This document shows positions 62,306 to 64,000 of a stretch of DNA of 64,000 nucleotides, piece by piece; positions within the stretch are counted from its first letter, which is position 1, and every line of letters begins with the position of its first letter. A program made the translations under genes and the position numbers. The stretch is from Pseudomonas izuensis (lineage in GTDB: Bacteria; Pseudomonadota; Gammaproteobacteria; Pseudomonadales; Pseudomonadaceae): assembly GCF_009861505.1 (NCBI RefSeq), contig NZ_WTFT01000009.1, positions 73,751-137,750 of the forward strand. Direction: 5' to 3'. The notes under the pieces are model-generated. The model was not told the DNA's origin and did not search any database. It saw nothing but the letters and a program-made list of their open reading frames with translations.

Positions 62306-64000
62306 TCAGCCGTTGGGCCCTACTGTCGCAACGATGGTCACTTGCTTGTTGTCAGGTATTTCCTGATAGGCCAACACATGCAAACCCGGGACTGCCAGCC
62401 GGCCAAATCGCGAGAGCATCGCGCGAACCGGACCGGCCACCAGCAGAATCACCGGTTGACCTTGCATCTCCTGACGCTGAGCCGCATCGATCAACGAGCG
62501 CTGCAGCTTCTCGGCCATGCTTGGCTCCAGCAGAACGCCCTCTTCCGAGCCTTGTCCTGCCTTCTGCAGACTATTGAGCAATATTTGTTCCAACCTTGGC
62601 TCCAGCGTGATGACTGGCAGCTCCGAGTCAGTGCCTACAATGCTTTGCACGATGGCGCGGGAAACGCCGACGCGTACCGCGGCCACCAATGCGGCAGTAT
62701 CTTGACTCTTGGAAGCGTTGTTGGCGATGGCTTCGGCTATGCTGCGAATATCGCGTACCGGCACCTGTTCGGCCAACAAGGCCTGCAAAACCTTGAGCAA
62801 TTGCGACAGAGACAGCACGCCAGGCACCAGTTCTTCGGCCAGTTTCGGCGAGTTTTTCGCCAGCAATTGCATGAGTTGCTGCACTTCCTCGTGACCAATC
62901 AGCTCGCTGGAGTGCTTGTACAGAATCTGGTTCAAGTGGGTCGCCACCACGGTGCTGGCATCGACCACGGTATAGCCCAGCGATTGCGCCTGGGCACGCT
63001 GGCTGATTTCGATCCATACCGCCTCCAGCCCGAAAGCCGGGTCTCTGGCGGTGATGCCGTTGAGAGAGCCGTAGACCTGCCCCGGGTTGATCGCCAGTTC
63101 GCGGTCCGGGTAAATCTCCGCTTCCGCGAGGATCACCCCCATCAGGGTCAGGCGATAGGCACTCGGCGCCAGATCGAGGTTGTCGCGTATATGCACGGTC
63201 GGCATCAGGAAGCCCAGGTCCTGGGACAGCTTCTTGCGCACGCCCTTGATCCGCGCCAGCAATTGACCACCCTGGTTGCGGTCCACCAGCGGAATCAGGC
63301 GATAACCCACTTCCAGGCCGATCATGTCGATCGGGGTCACGTCATCCCAGCCCAGCTCCTTGGTTTCCTGCGCGCGGGCCGGCGATGGCAGCAGCTCTTG
63401 CTGACGCTTGACCTCTTGCGCCGCGTGGACCTTGATGGCGTTCTGCTTCTTCCAGAACAGGTACGCGCCACCCGCCGCCAGCGCCGCCATGCTCAGGAAG
63501 GACACGTGCGGCATGCCAGGCACCAGGCCCATCACCGCCATCAAGCCGGCAGCCACGGCCAGCGCCTTGGGCGAGGCGAACATCTGGCGATTGATCTGCT
63601 TGCCCATGTCTTCCGAACCGGAAGCACGGGTCACCATGATCGCCGCCGCAGTGGACAAAAGCAGTGATGGCAATTGCGCCACCAAACCGTCACCAATGGT
63701 CAGCAATGCGTAAACCTTGCCGGCATCGGCGAAGGACATGTTGTGCTGGAAGATACCGACGGCCATGCCGCCGATCAGGTTGATGAACAGAATCAGCAGG
63801 CCGGCGATGGCGTCACCGCGCACGAACTTGCTGGCACCGTCCATGGAACCGTAGAACTCGGCTTCCTGGGCGACTTCGACACGACGGGCCTTGGCCTGGT
63901 TTTGATCGATCAGACCGGCGTTGAGGTCGGCGTCGATGGCCATTTGTTTGCCGGGCATCGCGTCGAGGGTGAAACGCGCGCTCACCTCGGAAATCCGCCC
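62306..64000 (-). CDS. flhA: Flagellar export protein FlhA, cut by the window edge
   Basis: About 565 residues of the inner-membrane export-gate protein FlhA are present; the N-terminal part (about 140 residues, roughly four membrane segments) is beyond the window. The visible part begins at the FHIPEP signature (RFTLDAMPGKQMAIDADLNAG, in parts) and includes the later membrane segments and the whole cytosolic domain. It is probably intact in the genome. Confidence 0.96.
   Translation of the reverse strand, partial: GRISEVSARFTLDAMPGKQMAIDADLNAGLIDQNQAKARRVEVAQEAEFYGSMDGASKFVRGDAIAGLLILFINLIGGMAVGIFQHNMSFADAGKVYALLTIGDGLVAQLPSLLLSTAAAIMVTRASGSEDMGKQINRQMFASPKALAVAAGLMAVMGLVPGMPHVSFLSMAALAAGGAYLFWKKQNAIKVHAAQEVKRQQELLPSPARAQETKELGWDDVTPIDMIGLEVGYRLIPLVDRNQGGQLLARIKGVRKKLSQDLGFLMPTVHIRDNLDLAPSAYRLTLMGVILAEAEIYPDRELAINPGQVYGSLNGITARDPAFGLEAVWIEISQRAQAQSLGYTVVDASTVVATHLNQILYKHSSELIGHEEVQQLMQLLAKNSPKLAEELVPGVLSLSQLLKVLQALLAEQVPVRDIRSIAEAIANNASKSQDTAALVAAVRVGVSRAIVQSIVGTDSELPVITLEPRLEQILLNSLQKAGQGSEEGVLLEPSMAEKLQRSLIDAAQRQEMQGQPVILLVAGPVRAMLSRFGRLAVPGLHVLAYQEIPDNKQVTIVATVGPNG

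Overview
The window is a piece of a chromosome from a fluorescent pseudomonad (Pseudomonas fluorescens group). The evidence is the high G+C coding, the dense REP/BIME sequences built on GCGAGC-AGG-CTCGC cores, a REP-associated tyrosine transposase (RAYT), and a gene order typical of Pseudomonas: gcl-hyi-glxR-ttuD-pyk, the complete ccm operon beside fliK, and flhA-flhF-fleN-fliA-cheYZAB-motCD-parC-parP-cheW. Almost every sequence is ordinary backbone. The accessory parts are the phn operon, a HicAB module, a DUF6124 gene with a long leader, the RAYT, and one dispersed repeat.

Layout. 1-5.7 kb: acetate permease pair (yjcH-actP), an orphan betaine/choline-type binding protein, a membrane-bound GH17 glucan enzyme and a small membrane protein. 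5.9-10.6 kb: hydrolase plus MlaA-like pair, a DUF808 membrane protein with a divergent TetR regulator, and the RAYT between REP pairs. 10.6-17.9 kb: glyoxylate/tartronate-semialdehyde pathway (gcl, hyi, glxR, ttuD, pyk) with a divergent GlcG/HbpS-like gene; both promoters carry the same perfect palindrome, TTGTATACAA. 18-23.8 kb: urea transporter, potassium channel, sulfate-binding protein, a lipoprotein, an exported protein and an MFS pump. 23.9-26.6 kb: hicAB, a structured-looking leader in front of a DUF6124 gene, and a LysR regulator. 26.6-37.3 kb: complete phosphonate C-P lyase operon, phnCDEFGHIJKLMNP, minus strand, with two PhoB-like boxes in front of phnC. 37.4-39.6 kb: divergent LysR/MFS pair. 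39.6-40.3 kb: dispersed repeat and REPs; a 51-bp piece of the same repeat lies inverted at the window's first bases. 40.3-47.7 kb: cytochrome c maturation, ccmABCDEFGHI plus a terminal lipoprotein gene. 47.9-49.8 kb: fliK and an FlhB-tail-like gene. 50-64 kb: chemotaxis and flagellar regulation, ending inside flhA, which runs off the right edge.

How the genes work together. Gcl joins two glyoxylates to tartronate semialdehyde; Hyi interconverts it with hydroxypyruvate; GlxR and TtuD reduce these to glycerate; the pyruvate kinase acts further down the route. PhnCDE imports phosphonates, PhnG-N with PhnP convert them to phosphoribosyl products and free phosphate, and PhnF probably regulates the operon locally under PhoB control. 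FlhF and FleN set flagellar position and number, FliA drives late genes, CheYZABW form the signalling core, and ParC/ParP probably tether the array to the pole through four tandem repeats in the CheA linker.

I do not see an obviously new multi-gene system. The most promising unexplained items are the DUF6124 leader, the four-fold CheA repeat, the dispersed repeat at 39.7 kb and the palindromes at gcl/glcG, phnF and hicA. All calls come from reading the sequence and recalled family knowledge; no searches were run.
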